29,917 nucleotides of DNA, taken from Paramacrobiotus richtersi. Lineage: Eukaryota > Tardigrada > Eutardigrada > Parachela > Macrobiotidae. Where the stretch lies: the NCBI GenBank assembly GCA_034698045.1, contig JAQGAU010000364.1:1-29917 (forward strand), read 5' to 3'. The notes under the pieces were generated by a model. That model was not told the origin of the DNA. It saw nothing but the letters and a program-made list of their open reading frames with translations, and made no database searches. The translations under genes were made by a program, and so were the position numbers. Shown here in pieces: positions 12,369 to 22,040 of the stretch; position 1 is the first letter of the stretch, and each line of letters opens with the position of its first letter.

Positions 12369-13635
12369 ATGATGTATACAGTCTTTTGGATATTTTGTTC
12401 ACATCTTCTGGTTGTTCTGGCACAGAATACTACCCCAACATGTCTCCCAACTAGAACAAATTACAGCAGTCTACCTGGCGACGGTAACAATGCGCTTTCA
12501 TAGTGAATAGAATATGGGACCTTGTTTGCTTTTATAAACTATGTACTGTAGACCGCTAATTTCTAAGAGATGACCGTTGGTTCAACACCTGATCTTACGT
12601 TATTCTGCAATAATATAGGGCCTTACAAACAGCTGCACGTCGATTTCGCCACGTGGATCACCGAGCTGGATAAAATCGCCGCAGCCAATCCGGGCAAACC
12701 GCTAAACAACGACACCGGCTTTTTCCTCAGCCTTCTTCTCGAAGCACAGCGGGCGTCGGCTCTCGTCGGAGATATCGCCAGCGGAAAGCAACAAGCCAAC
12801 GACGCCAACTGCATCGGACTAGTCAGCGCTACCGTTACCCAGGTCAACGCGGTCATTCAGCACGCCAATGACGTGATATCCGGTGCGACATGCGACAAAC
12901 TTACCGGAGAAGGTAAGCAGCCATTTCAGTTCTTTGTATTTGATTACAGAACTGCATGCAAGAGTAGCTTTCCTGCGTTCGGTTCCCGCATAGACTGACA
13001 GCCGACATTTTACACAAATCATATTGTGTTTTATCGGTGTCCGGTATCTATTGTGCTTTAGTTTGTTTCCGGTGGCAAAAGGCACCAGGAAATTACAGGA
13101 ACGGTAGAACGTTGCGCAATGTTTTAAAATGAAAAAGTGCAACGTACTGTATCGGTTCTAGTATGTGGCAAAGGATGATCACTCACTGTTCAGTGAAGAT
13201 TCTTATCATCACCCGCCGGGAACGCTAGCGCCTTAATTTCGCTTTGTATTTATTTTTTTCCGTATGGCTCTGACAGAAATGCACCAACATAGGTGCATCG
13301 TACTGTGCAAGTTACAAATGGTCATTTCTGCCTCGTAGTGATTCTGCGCAGTTAACCGATGCAGTTCTATCGCGTTTACAGGAAGGTATCAGTATATCAT
13401 GCAGCAACTTGGGCAGATATTCCTCCAGGTATTCGTCTTCGCTGGCCAAAATGTCAATACACAAAATCCTGGCAAGTGGCTGCAAAACATCCTCAACGTT
13501 GCTGGATATATTCGCACCATGCAAACCGTGGCCAATGGACAAGCGGGTGCGTTTAATGGAACGGCATGCTTGATGGTTTTGCAATCTGTTGGTAATTCCT
13601 TTGCCATTGCCCAAAGCTCGTTAGTAGCCTATTAA
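12369..13635 (+). CDS. Secreted protein of unknown family, three exons, 237 aa
   Basis: Exons 12369-12483, 12568-12912 and 13382-13635 join in phase (115 + 345 + 254 = 714 nt) with GT-AG borders and introns of 84 and 469 bp. The first 19 residues (MMYTVFWIFCSHLLVVLAQ) form a clear signal peptide, followed by NTT and NYS glycosylation sequons. Exon 2 is alanine-rich and likely helical (LDKIAAANPGKPLNNDTGFF), with cysteines in LFCNN, NCIG and TCDK. Exon 3 ends in a helical, Asn/Gln-rich segment with one more cysteine (FNGTACLMVL) and a hydrophobic C-terminus. I do not recognise the family. The architecture suggests an extracellular all-helical protein with disulphides. Codon use in exon 2 is richer in G/C than the surrounding DNA, which supports a real gene. 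It is transcribed towards, and ends 166 bp from, a GPCR pseudogene on the other strand. Confidence 0.8.
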
Positions 13636-13800
13636 GCCGTGGAATAACGCGTCATAACGTTACCGTATATTGGCGATGTGACTGTTTTTTGGGGCGCCCT
13701 TCTGTGACATTATGCTTTATTGAATTGTGCTTTATTACAAATGGAACAACAACCCAGCGAAGAAAAAAATGAACGGCAATAGCGCAGAATTACCCATATC

Positions 13801-14703
13801 GAAACTACTTGAAGATATACAGCATATCGACAAGAAACGGCGCGAGATCCAGGAGGTGCACGTAACCGACCATTCCCAAGCAGATCAACACGGCCACCTT
13901 CTTGGTGTGCTTCTCGCGGTAATGGATAGGGTATATCACCGCCCACAAACGATTGGCCGAGATGAGGACCTGACACATGGCGGGCACAACGCTGAGGATC
14001 CTTTGGCAGTAGTTGGGTTGGGAACACGCAGGTTGGGAAATTCCATAGCCATGCTCCATATAGTTCCATTATGAAGCCTATAATGGTCTTGTATCTAGGT
14101 ATACGTTTGATGTTGCTGGTGCGGCTGATCTGCGCTTTTCTAATAACAGTCAGAACGAAGATTTTCTATAAATCATTGCAGTTGCTTTTCTGAACAGCTA
14201 CGTTATGATATAAGGTATAATGTTCGAAGCAGTATACAGAAAGGTCATTTTTAATGTTCTCTAGTTCCCCTATCAGCATACGTATAGGTTAACGCTTCCG
14301 AAGCTGTCAGAAAGCGGATGCTGGGAACGCGTGTTTCAGTTCAGAAAAATACAGCTGTTAATTTAATGAAGGGTACGATGGGTAAGCAAGCCGATGAATT
14401 AGTTTCATTCGTCAATAGGAATACCTATTGGTCTGACGGTGGTAAGCCAGACAGTGTTGGCAATGAAGAGGGCTACCAGATATACGGTGAAATGGGTGAA
14501 TTGTGAGGGGAATACCAGATGGTAAATCAGCGCCCCCAGATTCAGCACGAGCGAAAGGATGAATCCACCTGTTTTAATAGCAATCAGTGCCGTCCACCCC
14601 TGATTAACAGTAGGCTCCCCGTCAAATACCGAGCGAAAGTGGCGTTCGCAACTGGAAAATAAAGATCCCAGTAGGACAGCGTTGCGTTCTGCTGGGACGA
14701 CTA
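13801..14703 (-). pseudogene. GPCR pseudogene copy A (TM1-TM4 only)
   Basis: One exon (to 14425) encodes VNQGWTALIAIKTGG, TM1 (FILSLVLNLGALIYHLVF) and TM2 (FTVYLVALFIANTVWLTTV), ending at a donor after RPIG. The next exon (14077-13801) resumes in phase with ELYGAWLWNFPTC. A one-base frame change near 14008-14018 follows before TM3 and the cytoplasmic motif (MCQVLISANRLWAVIYPIHY), then TM4 (VAVLICLGMVGYVHLLDLA). TM5-7 are absent, since the secreted-protein gene occupies the adjoining DNA. Compared with copy B the initiator ATG is TAG (14701-14703), and the N-terminal stretch has a deletion and a one-base frame change. Synonymous-looking differences between the copies show that this N-terminal frame was once coding. 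Confidence 0.8.
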
Positions 14704-15440
14704 GCGGCGCTCTGCTGGCTTTCGCAATATGCACGCAGCAAAAGTTAGAGAAGTTTGCATCATCTAAAAGGAAACTGAGAGATCTGCAATAAAAGAACTT
14801 TAACTAATATTTGAAAACAGATCTAATCGTATAATGTAATACAACGGTATTTAGGCGTGACACTTGACTCCATACCTTCAATAATGCGCAAAACCTCGGA
14901 AATACCTCTGCCTGTTGGTAATAACGGAAAAAAAAGTATGACGAGCAGAAAGTTCAAGCTAACAATGTTTCGATGCCACCGTTTCATTTCACGGTATTCA
15001 GTCTCTTCAATCTGCGTATATGAACACATCTAGGCAACAAACGTCAAGGAAGAAGTCTGGTGGTGCCAGTAGTGCAGATCTGTGCTAGTGTAGATCCGTT
15101 AGTTTTATAGCTGCATAAACTACTTTGATTACTTTAGAGCATCAAATGTCAAGTCATTTGCGAAACGGCCAGGCAGAGGAAACGATATATGCCCATTATT
15201 ATGCCGCCAATTTTGGAAATGTGTTTGATATCGTCATAGCTTTACACAGAATAATTTGCAATATATTTATGACCAGGAAATTAATTACTGTAGTCTGTAG
15301 CTGCAGTGTCTGGCACAAGACTCCAGAGAAAAGGTTTCATTTCCGCTGATCTGATGATACTTAATTATGTGGTTTAATTTCATAATGAATCTAGCCATCA
15401 TGGTAATTATACGGAAACCCTAACTGTATTCAGGATTGCG
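14240..15440 (-). repeat. Tandem duplication unit, GPCR copy A
   Basis: This stretch aligns by eye, with many small differences, to 16225-17460, an offset of about 2.0 kb. It covers the first GPCR exon, its 5' region and about 700 bp further upstream. The left edge of homology falls inside the intron after the TM2 exon, so only copy A keeps the TM3-TM4 exon. Confidence 0.8.
14876..15029 (-). other. Possible signal-peptide exon upstream of GPCR copy A
   Basis: An open frame from ATG 15029 (or the internal ATG at 14987) contains a strongly hydrophobic SLNFLLVILFFPLLPTG. It stops at a good donor (GTATGG after 14876, phase 1). An acceptor TTTTAG precedes 14763, and the 112-bp intron would join in frame to the copy A TM1 exon. 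The duplicated sequence at about 16950-17060 keeps FLLFYTFPLQPTGGYISE in one frame but has lost the start codon. This may be a leader exon of the receptor gene or part of a separate small gene. Confidence 0.35.
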
Positions 15441-15510
15441 CTCCTTACAGAGCAAAGAGGAACAAGAAACTTGGGCTTATGCATATTGTAATGTATTCGA
15501 GAAATACGTT

Positions 15511-15916
15511 TCGGCAGTTTCTAACTATCCCTACAGAGCAATTATGCAGTCGCGGCTGGTCGGGCTTATTACATGGAGTCGCGGCGGTCGCGGCAGTTTT
15601 TAACTATCCCTACAGAGCAACTATGCAGTCGCAGCTGGTCGCGCTTAAGACACTGAGTCGCGGCGGTCGCGGCAGTTCCTAACTATCCCTACAGAGGAAC
15701 TATGCGGTCGCGGCTGGTCGCACTTATAACATGGAGTCGCGGCGGTCGCGGCAAATTTTAACTATCCCTACAGAGAAACTGTGCAGTCGCGGCTGGTCGG
15801 GCTTATTACATGGAGTCGCGGCGGTCGCGGCAGTCTCTAACTATCTCTACAGAGCAACTATGCAGTCGCGGCTGGTCGCGCTTATTACATGGAGTCGCGG
15901 CTGTCGCCGCAGTTTC
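15511..15916. repeat. 79-bp minisatellite, about five copies
   Basis: The marker AACTATC recurs at 15523, 15602, 15681, 15760 and 15839, exactly 79 bp apart. Each unit also carries TATGCAGTCGCGGCTGGTCG (or close variants) and a CGCGGCGGTCGCGGCAG segment. The array begins near 15511 and fades into a degenerate sixth unit near 15916. The unit is not a multiple of three, so open frames across it change frame at every repeat and are not coding. Confidence 0.95.
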
Positions 15917-15978
15917 TTGTCATGCCCAGGTACAACTGTGGGAAGGCGCTGGTCGCGCCTGGTTCATTAAATAATGTA

Positions 15979-16147
15979 CTTCGATCTGTGCCATAACTGG
16001 ATAAGTGCACGCTGCTAGCCCTTATCTGGATAACCCTCCAATCAGAATTTGCGCAGTACTGCATAGCATAAGGTGAGCGCTCACCAAGGGGGGTCTCCAA
16101 GTAAGGGTGAAAAAGCAGCTATAATCCACTTATGGCACAGATCGAAG
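15979..16147. mobile_element. MITE-like element with terminal inverted repeats
   Basis: The left end begins CTTCGATCTGTGCCATAA and the right end is its perfect reverse complement (18 bp). Imperfect inverted homology continues inward for roughly 25 bp more. Both ends are flanked by the dinucleotide TA (15977-15978 and 16148-16149), the target duplication expected of Tc1/mariner-type transposition. The 169-bp interior has no open frame, so it is a non-autonomous element. It sits exactly between the minisatellite and the truncated edge of GPCR copy B. Confidence 0.75.
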
Positions 16148-16224
16148 TAGTCGCGATTGCCACAACGTCGCGAAGCAAACTTGTGTACCGATTGAGCCAG
16201 TCCTACAGCCGTACCCATAAAGGT

Positions 16225-17460
16225 CACGTTCAAAATGTTTTCGTTCACCTATAAGCATTCGTATAAGTGAATACTATCGAAACTATAAAAAGGCGGATGG
16301 TGGGATTGCCCGTTTCACTTCAGAGTTCAGGAAACTACAGAACTAACTTCCCGAAGGTTAAGAACTTAAGTGAAAACCAGTGCAAGTCAATGACTTCATT
16401 TCTGTCGTCAACAGAAAGTACCTATTGGTCTGACGGTGACAAGCCAGACAGTGTTGGTGATGAACAGCCCTACCAGATATACGGTGAAATGGGTGATTTG
16501 TGAGGGAAAAACCAAATGGTAAATCAGCGCCGCCAGGTTCAGCACTAGCGAAATGAGGAATCCACCTATTTTAACAGCAGTCAGTGCCGTCCACCCCTGA
16601 TTGACAGCAGGCGCTCCCGTTAAATACGGAACGGAGGTGGGTCTGGTGGCGTTCGCAATGAGAAAATAAATGTCCCAGTAAGACGGTGTTGTGTTCTGCT
16701 GGGACGACATGACCTGTGCTAGTCGAAGTAGCAATCTTCTACACCTGTTACGCAACAGGGTCATCAATCATCGTTGCATGCAGAAAAACTTTTTTTGCAA
16801 TATATACGCAGCAAAACTTCAACAAGTGTGCATGTAGGGTATCTAAAAGGAAACTGTGCAACGAAAGAAGTCTTGTCTTTTACTAACATTTGAAATCAAA
16901 TCTGATCGGATAATGTAATGCAACGGTATTAATGCAACCGCAATAATGCAACACTTGAATCCATACCTTCAATAATACGCGAAAGCTCGGATATATATCC
17001 ACCTGTTGGTTGTAAAGGAAAAGTATAGAAGAGCAGAAAACTCAAGCTGACAATATTTTAAGGGCATTCAGTCTCTCATATGTGAAAACATCTATGTAAT
17101 GAAGGTCATGGAAGAAGACTGCTGGTGCCAGTAGTGCAGATCTGTGCTGCTGCAATTCCGTCAGTTTTATAGCTGGATAACATATTCTGATTACTTTAAG
17201 CATCAAATGTTATGTCGTTTGCGGAACGGCACGGCAGAGGAAACGATATATACAGCCAGTTTTGGAGATGGGTCTGATATCGTCATAACTTTACGCCGAA
17301 TAATTTTCGATTGATCTTTGAACAGGAAATTAATTACTTCAGTTGTCGTGTCTGGCCCAATACTCTACGGAAAGGGTTTGATTTCCTCTGTCGATACTTA
17401 AATATGTGGCTTGATTTCATAATGAATCAAGCCATCATGATAATTATACCAAGCCATAGC
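16225..17460 (-). repeat. Tandem duplication unit, GPCR copy B
   Basis: This is the second copy of the duplicated block at 14240-15440. Similarity runs through the first GPCR exon and about 700 bp upstream of it, and ends on the left close to the MITE-like element. Confidence 0.8.
16422..16710 (-). pseudogene. Orphan first exon of a GPCR (copy B)
   Basis: From ATG 16710 the frame encodes MSSQQNTTPSYWDIYF with NTT and NAT sequons. TM1 (GGFLISLVLNLAALIYHLVF) and most of TM2 (FTVYLVGLFITNTVWLVTV) follow, up to a donor after 16422 in phase 1. It is the better-preserved copy of this exon, but the exons for TM3-TM7 are missing to its left, where a MITE-like element and a minisatellite lie. Without those exons it cannot make a receptor. 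It could still be spliced to something beyond the repeats, which I consider unlikely. Confidence 0.75.
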
Positions 17461-17479
17461 TGTTTGGCCAAAAAACATA

Positions 17480-17930
17480 TAAAAGCAACCTAATAACATA
17501 GTACAGTAATAAATACCTACACTAAAAAAATAATTGTCAAGTTATCAGCGTAACAGTTAAATAACAAGCACGAGGGGAAGTGGTAACGTTTCCAGGATAT
17601 TTCGGCCTGGATGCGTTTATTCGTCCAGTGTCATAGCACTGCTCATCAGAAGCAAATGCCGTGTGTGCCGGGGTGCGGTCTCATGGCCGCGAAATTTTGA
17701 AATATAAAGGAATTTGCGTATTAATATTGTACTAGGAAGCTGAAACGCACTAAATTTAATAGTTTAATGTTCCGAGTTCACGGCATAAGCCAAATCTCTA
17801 CATACATTTGTAGTGCTCGTGTGAAAACTGGATTTAATTAGTAAATCTTGACAGCTTTCTATACATTTGAGGTTTGTCCCCTGCTCAGAGTTTCGCTCGG
17901 TCTACAAGCACGAAAGGATGGAGTGCTACC
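17480..17930. other. Intergenic spacer
   Basis: No gene or repeat recognised between the GPCR duplication and the first unit of the triplicated gene cluster. Confidence 0.5.
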
Positions 17931-17954
17931 TAGTTTATATTATGTAGCAGAAGC

Positions 17955-18060
17955 CTTGTGTCAGCAACTGTGATCGATCGCATTATGCGGCGCACATGCA
18001 ACCGGCATCGGCCTGCTCATGTCTCGTGCCATACGGTCCATACATGAGATGTAGGACACA
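17955..18060 (+). promoter_or_regulatory. Conserved upstream block, unit 1
   Basis: A roughly 100-bp block containing GATCGATCGCA, GCGGCGCACAT, CATGTCTCGTGCCAT and CGGTCCATAC recurs with variations about 400-600 bp before all three PPxY genes. Conservation well above its flanks suggests a shared promoter-proximal element or 5' exon. The minus strand of the block could alternatively encode a short YGPY-containing peptide. Confidence 0.4.
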
Positions 18061-18433
18061 CTTTCAACTGGAGACTCCACACACGGCATGCATGGTATAG
18101 GTTTCCTATAACGATTTTCATGTTCCTGTGAAATGTGTGCAGCTAGCTGGTATCCTTGGTGTGTTATTATGCAGCTTGTTTAACTTTCTACTTCATGTGT
18201 TTCCCGGTCTTGGAATGGTATACGGTCTAAGGCCCGGTTTTCCATTTCTCAACTAAATTCTGGTACTTCCGTTTTGTTTATGCTTTAGATATGACTTAGT
18301 GATAAACTCAGCAACGCCTCTTGCTGCATATCTGCCGTTAAGCCCAGTTTATTTGGGTTTGGAATATCATCGAGCGAATCATTTACGTTTGCTTTTCCGG
18401 TTTCCTTCTTTTCCAGCCTGGCTAATAATAGAA

Positions 18434-19033
18434 ATGGCGAAAGCCCCCGTTCCATTCACCGACATGCTCTACAACCGAGATGAACCACCCAGCTACAATG
18501 ATATCATTAGCGCGCAGAATGCATTCCCATCGGCTCCTGGTGCACCGGAAGACCCATCAGCAGCAAACCAGATCGAACTTCCGGTTATTATCGATGAGAC
18601 GAAGTCATCTACCAGCGCTGACGAAGCAAAAGTATCGCTGCTCCAATCTGCTACGACGAAAACGCTAAACCATCCAGCGGTGCACACTGCCTCGCGAGAC
18701 ATTACCGATGCCCGTTGCGCTTTGCCATCAACGTACAGGAACCCTATTACGAATTCCGCGTTAAACCGACCACCCACTGCACGTCGCGAAAGAGGCGGCT
18801 GTTCGGGTTGTAAAGTAGCATTCGGCATCCTTGGAGTTGCAGTTTTCGGTGCGGGTTTAGCTTTGGTCATCATTGGCCACACGGTGGATCCTGACAATTA
18901 CTTTACATGCAGCAAGAATGGGCGATGTGGAAAAACCTCTCCAAGTCTCCCTTTGGGGTTTGGGTATTTTTTTATCGTCTCCACCGTATTAATTGCTTCC
19001 TGTGTAGGGTGTTGTGTGTGTCTGGCGCGGTGA
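18434..19033 (+). CDS. PPxY-motif two-transmembrane protein, paralogue 1 (199 aa)
   Basis: The start at 18434 (MAKAPVPFTDMLYNRDEPPS) is chosen because all three paralogues begin here, although the frame is open further upstream. Residues 1-125 form a low-complexity, presumably cytosolic segment with a PPSY motif at 18-21, a WW-domain ligand of the type bound by Nedd4-like ubiquitin ligases. TM1 spans about 127-147 and TM2 about 174-196. Between them is a short loop with a conserved YFTC...C cysteine pair and then GFGYFF. The tail is cysteine-rich (CVGCCVC), as in palmitoylated proteins. I do not recognise the family. A TTCTTTTCCAG acceptor just upstream suggests a 5'-UTR intron. Confidence 0.85.
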   Translation: MAKAPVPFTDMLYNRDEPPSYNDIISAQNAFPSAPGAPEDPSAANQIELPVIIDETKSSTSADEAKVSLLQSATTKTLNHPAVHTASRDITDARCALPSTYRNPITNSALNRPPTARRERGGCSGCKVAFGILGVAVFGAGLALVIIGHTVDPDNYFTCSKNGRCGKTSPSLPLGFGYFFIVSTVLIASCVGCCVCLAR

Positions 19034-19479
19034 TCGCCAACAGATCGCTGATCGCATTATCAAGAAACAGGCATGCATGCATTTTACTGAGACTGCAGAA
19101 ACAGTGTCAAAAATCGGGATTTCTCTTAATGTTTTGTGCAAAACAGATTTTTAGTTGTCTGTACTTCCTTTGCCATGTTGGTATGTAGAGTGTTTTGAAG
19201 TAAACCGGATATCCGGGCGGTTCTTTCAAGGTTATAGTTTGGCCAGAACACCACACTTTTGTGTGAAAGTGGCATGTCTATGCGGTGATTTTGTCGTTAA
19301 ACGTGCGACAAGTTTAGACGCTCGTTTTTTGCCTGCGCCACCCACTGTTGTTGATAAAACTGACATCATTTCGATTGGTTCCCACTTACAGCGGCATAGC
19401 AGACTAGTAAAGAAGAAAACCGAAATCTATCGAGTTACTTAAAAGATTCAAGAAGACCTGACTGCTCTATCCAACAGTG

Positions 19480-19610
19480 GTCTATCCAACAATGATCCAC
19501 CGAGTCGTTTTGGCTTAATGGATTGTCCCCATCATCGCACTGATTTTCAGCATCTGATCGCCATATTCGACAGGCTCGACACAACTGTCACGCACAACAT
19601 AATATAGCGT
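19480..19610 (-). pseudogene. Relic of the actinoporin-like terminal exon, unit 1
   Basis: This stretch aligns to the last coding exon of the actinoporin-like gene at 23111-23240, including a run of about 30 identical bases (19546-19577 against about 23202-23233). Earlier parts of the exon are shortened and scrambled, and no other exon of that gene is found nearby. It is a dead fragment carried along by tandem duplication. Confidence 0.8.
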
Positions 19611-19774
19611 ATTGTAGTGCAGTATTAGCCAGCATAAACAAAGCCATGAAGAATGATTATGAATACAAGTACATCAACAAAAACTGAGCTATACAGTAAG
19701 TTGTGTTTGTAATTAATACAGACAGCACTCATGTATGATGTGCAAAACGTGTGACTTATTTATATCGCACAGAA

Positions 19775-19880
19775 GCCTTGTGGCAGGAACTGTGATCGAT
19801 CGCATCATAATGCGGCGCACATCATGTAACCGGCATCGGCATGCTCATGTCTCGTGCCATGCGGTCCACACACGGGACGT
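19775..19880 (+). promoter_or_regulatory. Conserved upstream block, unit 2
   Basis: Second copy of the block described at 17955-18060, with GATCGATCGCA, GCGGCGCACAT and CATGTCTCGTGCCAT almost unchanged. It lies about 420 bp before paralogue 2. Confidence 0.4.
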
Positions 19881-20303
19881 AGGACGCTAGAACTACAACT
19901 AGAATACTCGCACACACGGCATAGTATACGTTAATGTTTCTTGAGATTTGTGTAACTAGTTGGTATCCTTCAGGTGTTATCGTGAAGAGTGTACTGTATA
20001 ACCTCCTGCTTCATGTGCTTCACAGCCTTCACTGCCTTGGGATGGTACAGTTTGAGGCCTGGTATTCCACTTCTCACCTACTGCTAGCACTTACGCTTTA
20101 TTTGTGCTTCACAATAATTAGATAAGGCTTACTTGTTAGTGATAAACTCAGCCACATCTCTGCTGACTATCTGCCGTTAGACCCATTTAAAAAATTCTGG
20201 ACTATGATTGAATGAATCATTCGCTTATCGTTTCGATGCGGCTTATCATTTTACGCGTCTCTGGATCCGGTTGATCTTTGTTTCGCATCCTGGCTAATTG
20301 GAA

Positions 20304-20924
20304 ATGGCGCAAACTCCCGTTCCATTCTCCGACATGCTCTATAACCGAGATGTGCCGCCAAGCTACAATCGTATCGATAGCGCGCCCCATCCATTCCACT
20401 CGGCTTCCGAAGCAAAAAAAGACGCTGCAGTCACAGATCAGACTGAAATACCAATTATTATTACTCAGGGAACGAACTATTCCACAACTACTGACGAAGC
20501 AAACGTTTCGTTGCTCAACTCTGATGCGATAAAAACTCCAAAACCTCCAGGTATAGATCGTAGTGCCGCGAGAGATATTGCTGATGTTCGTTGCGCATTA
20601 CCATCAACGTACAATAATCCTATTACGAAAACGGTTAACTCTGCGTTAAACCGGCCATCCACTGTACGTCGTCAAAGCGGAAGCTGCTCGCGTTGGAAAG
20701 TTCTACTGTGTGTCTTTGGAGTTTTGGGTTTGTGTCTGGGCTTAGCTTTGGTCATCATCGGCCATACGGTTGGTCCTGACAAATACTTTACATGCGGCAA
20801 GCATGGGGGATGTTTTAAAACTGATCCAAGACTTGCGTTGGGTTTTGGTTACTTCTTTATCATCTCCATCGTATTAATTGCTTCCTGCGTAGGCTGTTGT
20901 ATGTGTCTATATTATGCGCTGTAA
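20304..20924 (+). CDS. PPxY-motif two-transmembrane protein, paralogue 2 (206 aa)
   Basis: The start at 20304 gives MAQTPVPFSDMLYNRDVPPS, collinear with the other two copies. The PPSY motif is kept, but the acidic residue after it is replaced (PPSYNR against PPSYND). The linker differs most (HSASEAKKDAAVTDQTEIPI). The basic region before TM1, TM1 itself (LGLALVIIGHT at its end), the YFTCGKHGGC loop, GFGYFF and the Cys-rich end (CVGCCMCLYYAL) are conserved. The longer conserved ends and the variable middle suggest purifying selection on the PPxY terminus and the membrane part. Confidence 0.85.
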   Translation: MAQTPVPFSDMLYNRDVPPSYNRIDSAPHPFHSASEAKKDAAVTDQTEIPIIITQGTNYSTTTDEANVSLLNSDAIKTPKPPGIDRSAARDIADVRCALPSTYNNPITKTVNSALNRPSTVRRQSGSCSRWKVLLCVFGVLGLCLGLALVIIGHTVGPDKYFTCGKHGGCFKTDPRLALGFGYFFIISIVLIASCVGCCMCLYYAL

Positions 20925-20933
20925 TGCGATGCG

Positions 20934-20951
20934 ATTATTATTATTATTATT
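20934..20951. repeat. ATT microsatellite
   Basis: Six ATT units just after the stop codon of paralogue 2; absent from the other two paralogues. Confidence 0.8.
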
Positions 20952-21268
20952 ACAACACAAGAGTGACATAATGTTTAGATGTCTGTACTTCGTTCGAAAG
21001 TGTTTGTACCTAAGAAAGTTCTGAAACAGACAGGATATTTGGACGACGAACCAGAACTTTAAGATCAGGGTTTTGTTAGAAAACCATACTTTTGTGCACA
21101 TGAATGAATGTCAGACGCGGTGAGTGTGTCATAAGACTGTTTTTTCGTTTTACTCGTTCATTAAGCTCGTTTTTCATCCGCGCTATCCCCTTTCGTGTTG
21201 TTCATCAAGTTTGTTCAGTTGACAACTCGACAGCGTCAGAGCACGAGTGTTCTGTGTTAGTGATGAAA

Positions 21269-21274
21269 AATAAA
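21269..21274 (+). terminator. Possible polyadenylation signal for paralogue 2
   Basis: AATAAA about 345 bp after the stop codon, shortly before the exon relic of unit 2. Confidence 0.35.
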
Positions 21275-21295
21275 CCGTAATGTGTCGAGTCATCT

Positions 21296-21405
21296 AGCAG
21301 ATTCGAAAAGGACTGATTATGTTTGAAACGATTTACCAACATTCGTCTGATCCAATGGATCAACATCGATAGTACGATATCGGCTTAATGGGAGACAAGC
21401 TTGTG
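21296..21405 (-). pseudogene. Relic of the actinoporin-like terminal exon, unit 2
   Basis: The stretch matches 23080-23180 in pattern: AGATTCG, then a CTGAT(TC)CA(G/A)TGGATC core, a CATCGAT and a GATATCGGC. It has several indels and lacks the 5' half of the exon that is best kept in unit 1. The reading frame is destroyed. Confidence 0.65.
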
Positions 21406-21444
21406 GGAAAAAATGTGACTTGCGTTATATAAACCTTATTATAC

Positions 21445-21550
21445 GAGAAACTGGAATCGATCGCACATTTGCAGCAGCAGCAGCTGCAGCATACATGGAA
21501 CCGGTACCGCGGCATGTTGATGTAATACGGTGTATACGGTCCATACTCGA
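21445..21550 (+). promoter_or_regulatory. Conserved upstream block, unit 3
   Basis: Most diverged copy of the block, retaining ATCGATCGCA, AACCGGTACCG and ACGGTCCATAC. It has gained a GCA trinucleotide run (21470-21485). Confidence 0.35.
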
Positions 21551-22040
21551 AAGGACGCACTGGAACGTCACACCCGCATACAATGCATAAAATACGACCA
21601 GCTTTTTGTTTGTTTCTCCTGTGACTCTTGTCATCTTCCTTTTATTCTGTCTAGAATCATGGTTAGTATTAAGATACGACTACGATTTTCATGTTCTTGT
21701 ACAGATAATCATAAATTTATGCAACCTTTCACGTACATATGTGCAACATTCGCTAACTAGGCTCTTCGCGTGGTATCCTGATACGTCTTTCTGCTTCCTG
21801 CCGTTCTAGTTCGCATGTCGGTATGCCTGTTGATCCACTTCATACGTATGCGATACTATGTTGTGGGACTTCAGTTTTGTTTTTTAATTTTTCCAAGTGG
21901 CAAGTTTTGCAACAGCGACGCTATCTGCCACAACATAGTTTCTGGGAATAACATTATTGACTGAATAGAATTATTCGTCTACGCATACGCGCATCTTCTG
22001 GATTCGGTTTCCGTCTAGTGGCCTGGCTAACTAGCTGGAA

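Noticed and set aside
12819-13142. Minus-strand open frame of 107 codons
   Set aside because: Antisense to exon 2 and intron 2 of the secreted-protein gene, with no signal or family resemblance.
15479-15970. Open frames across the minisatellite, seemingly repetitive proteins
   Set aside because: The 79-bp unit shifts frame at every copy, so the same peptide is not repeated and no selection for coding is apparent.
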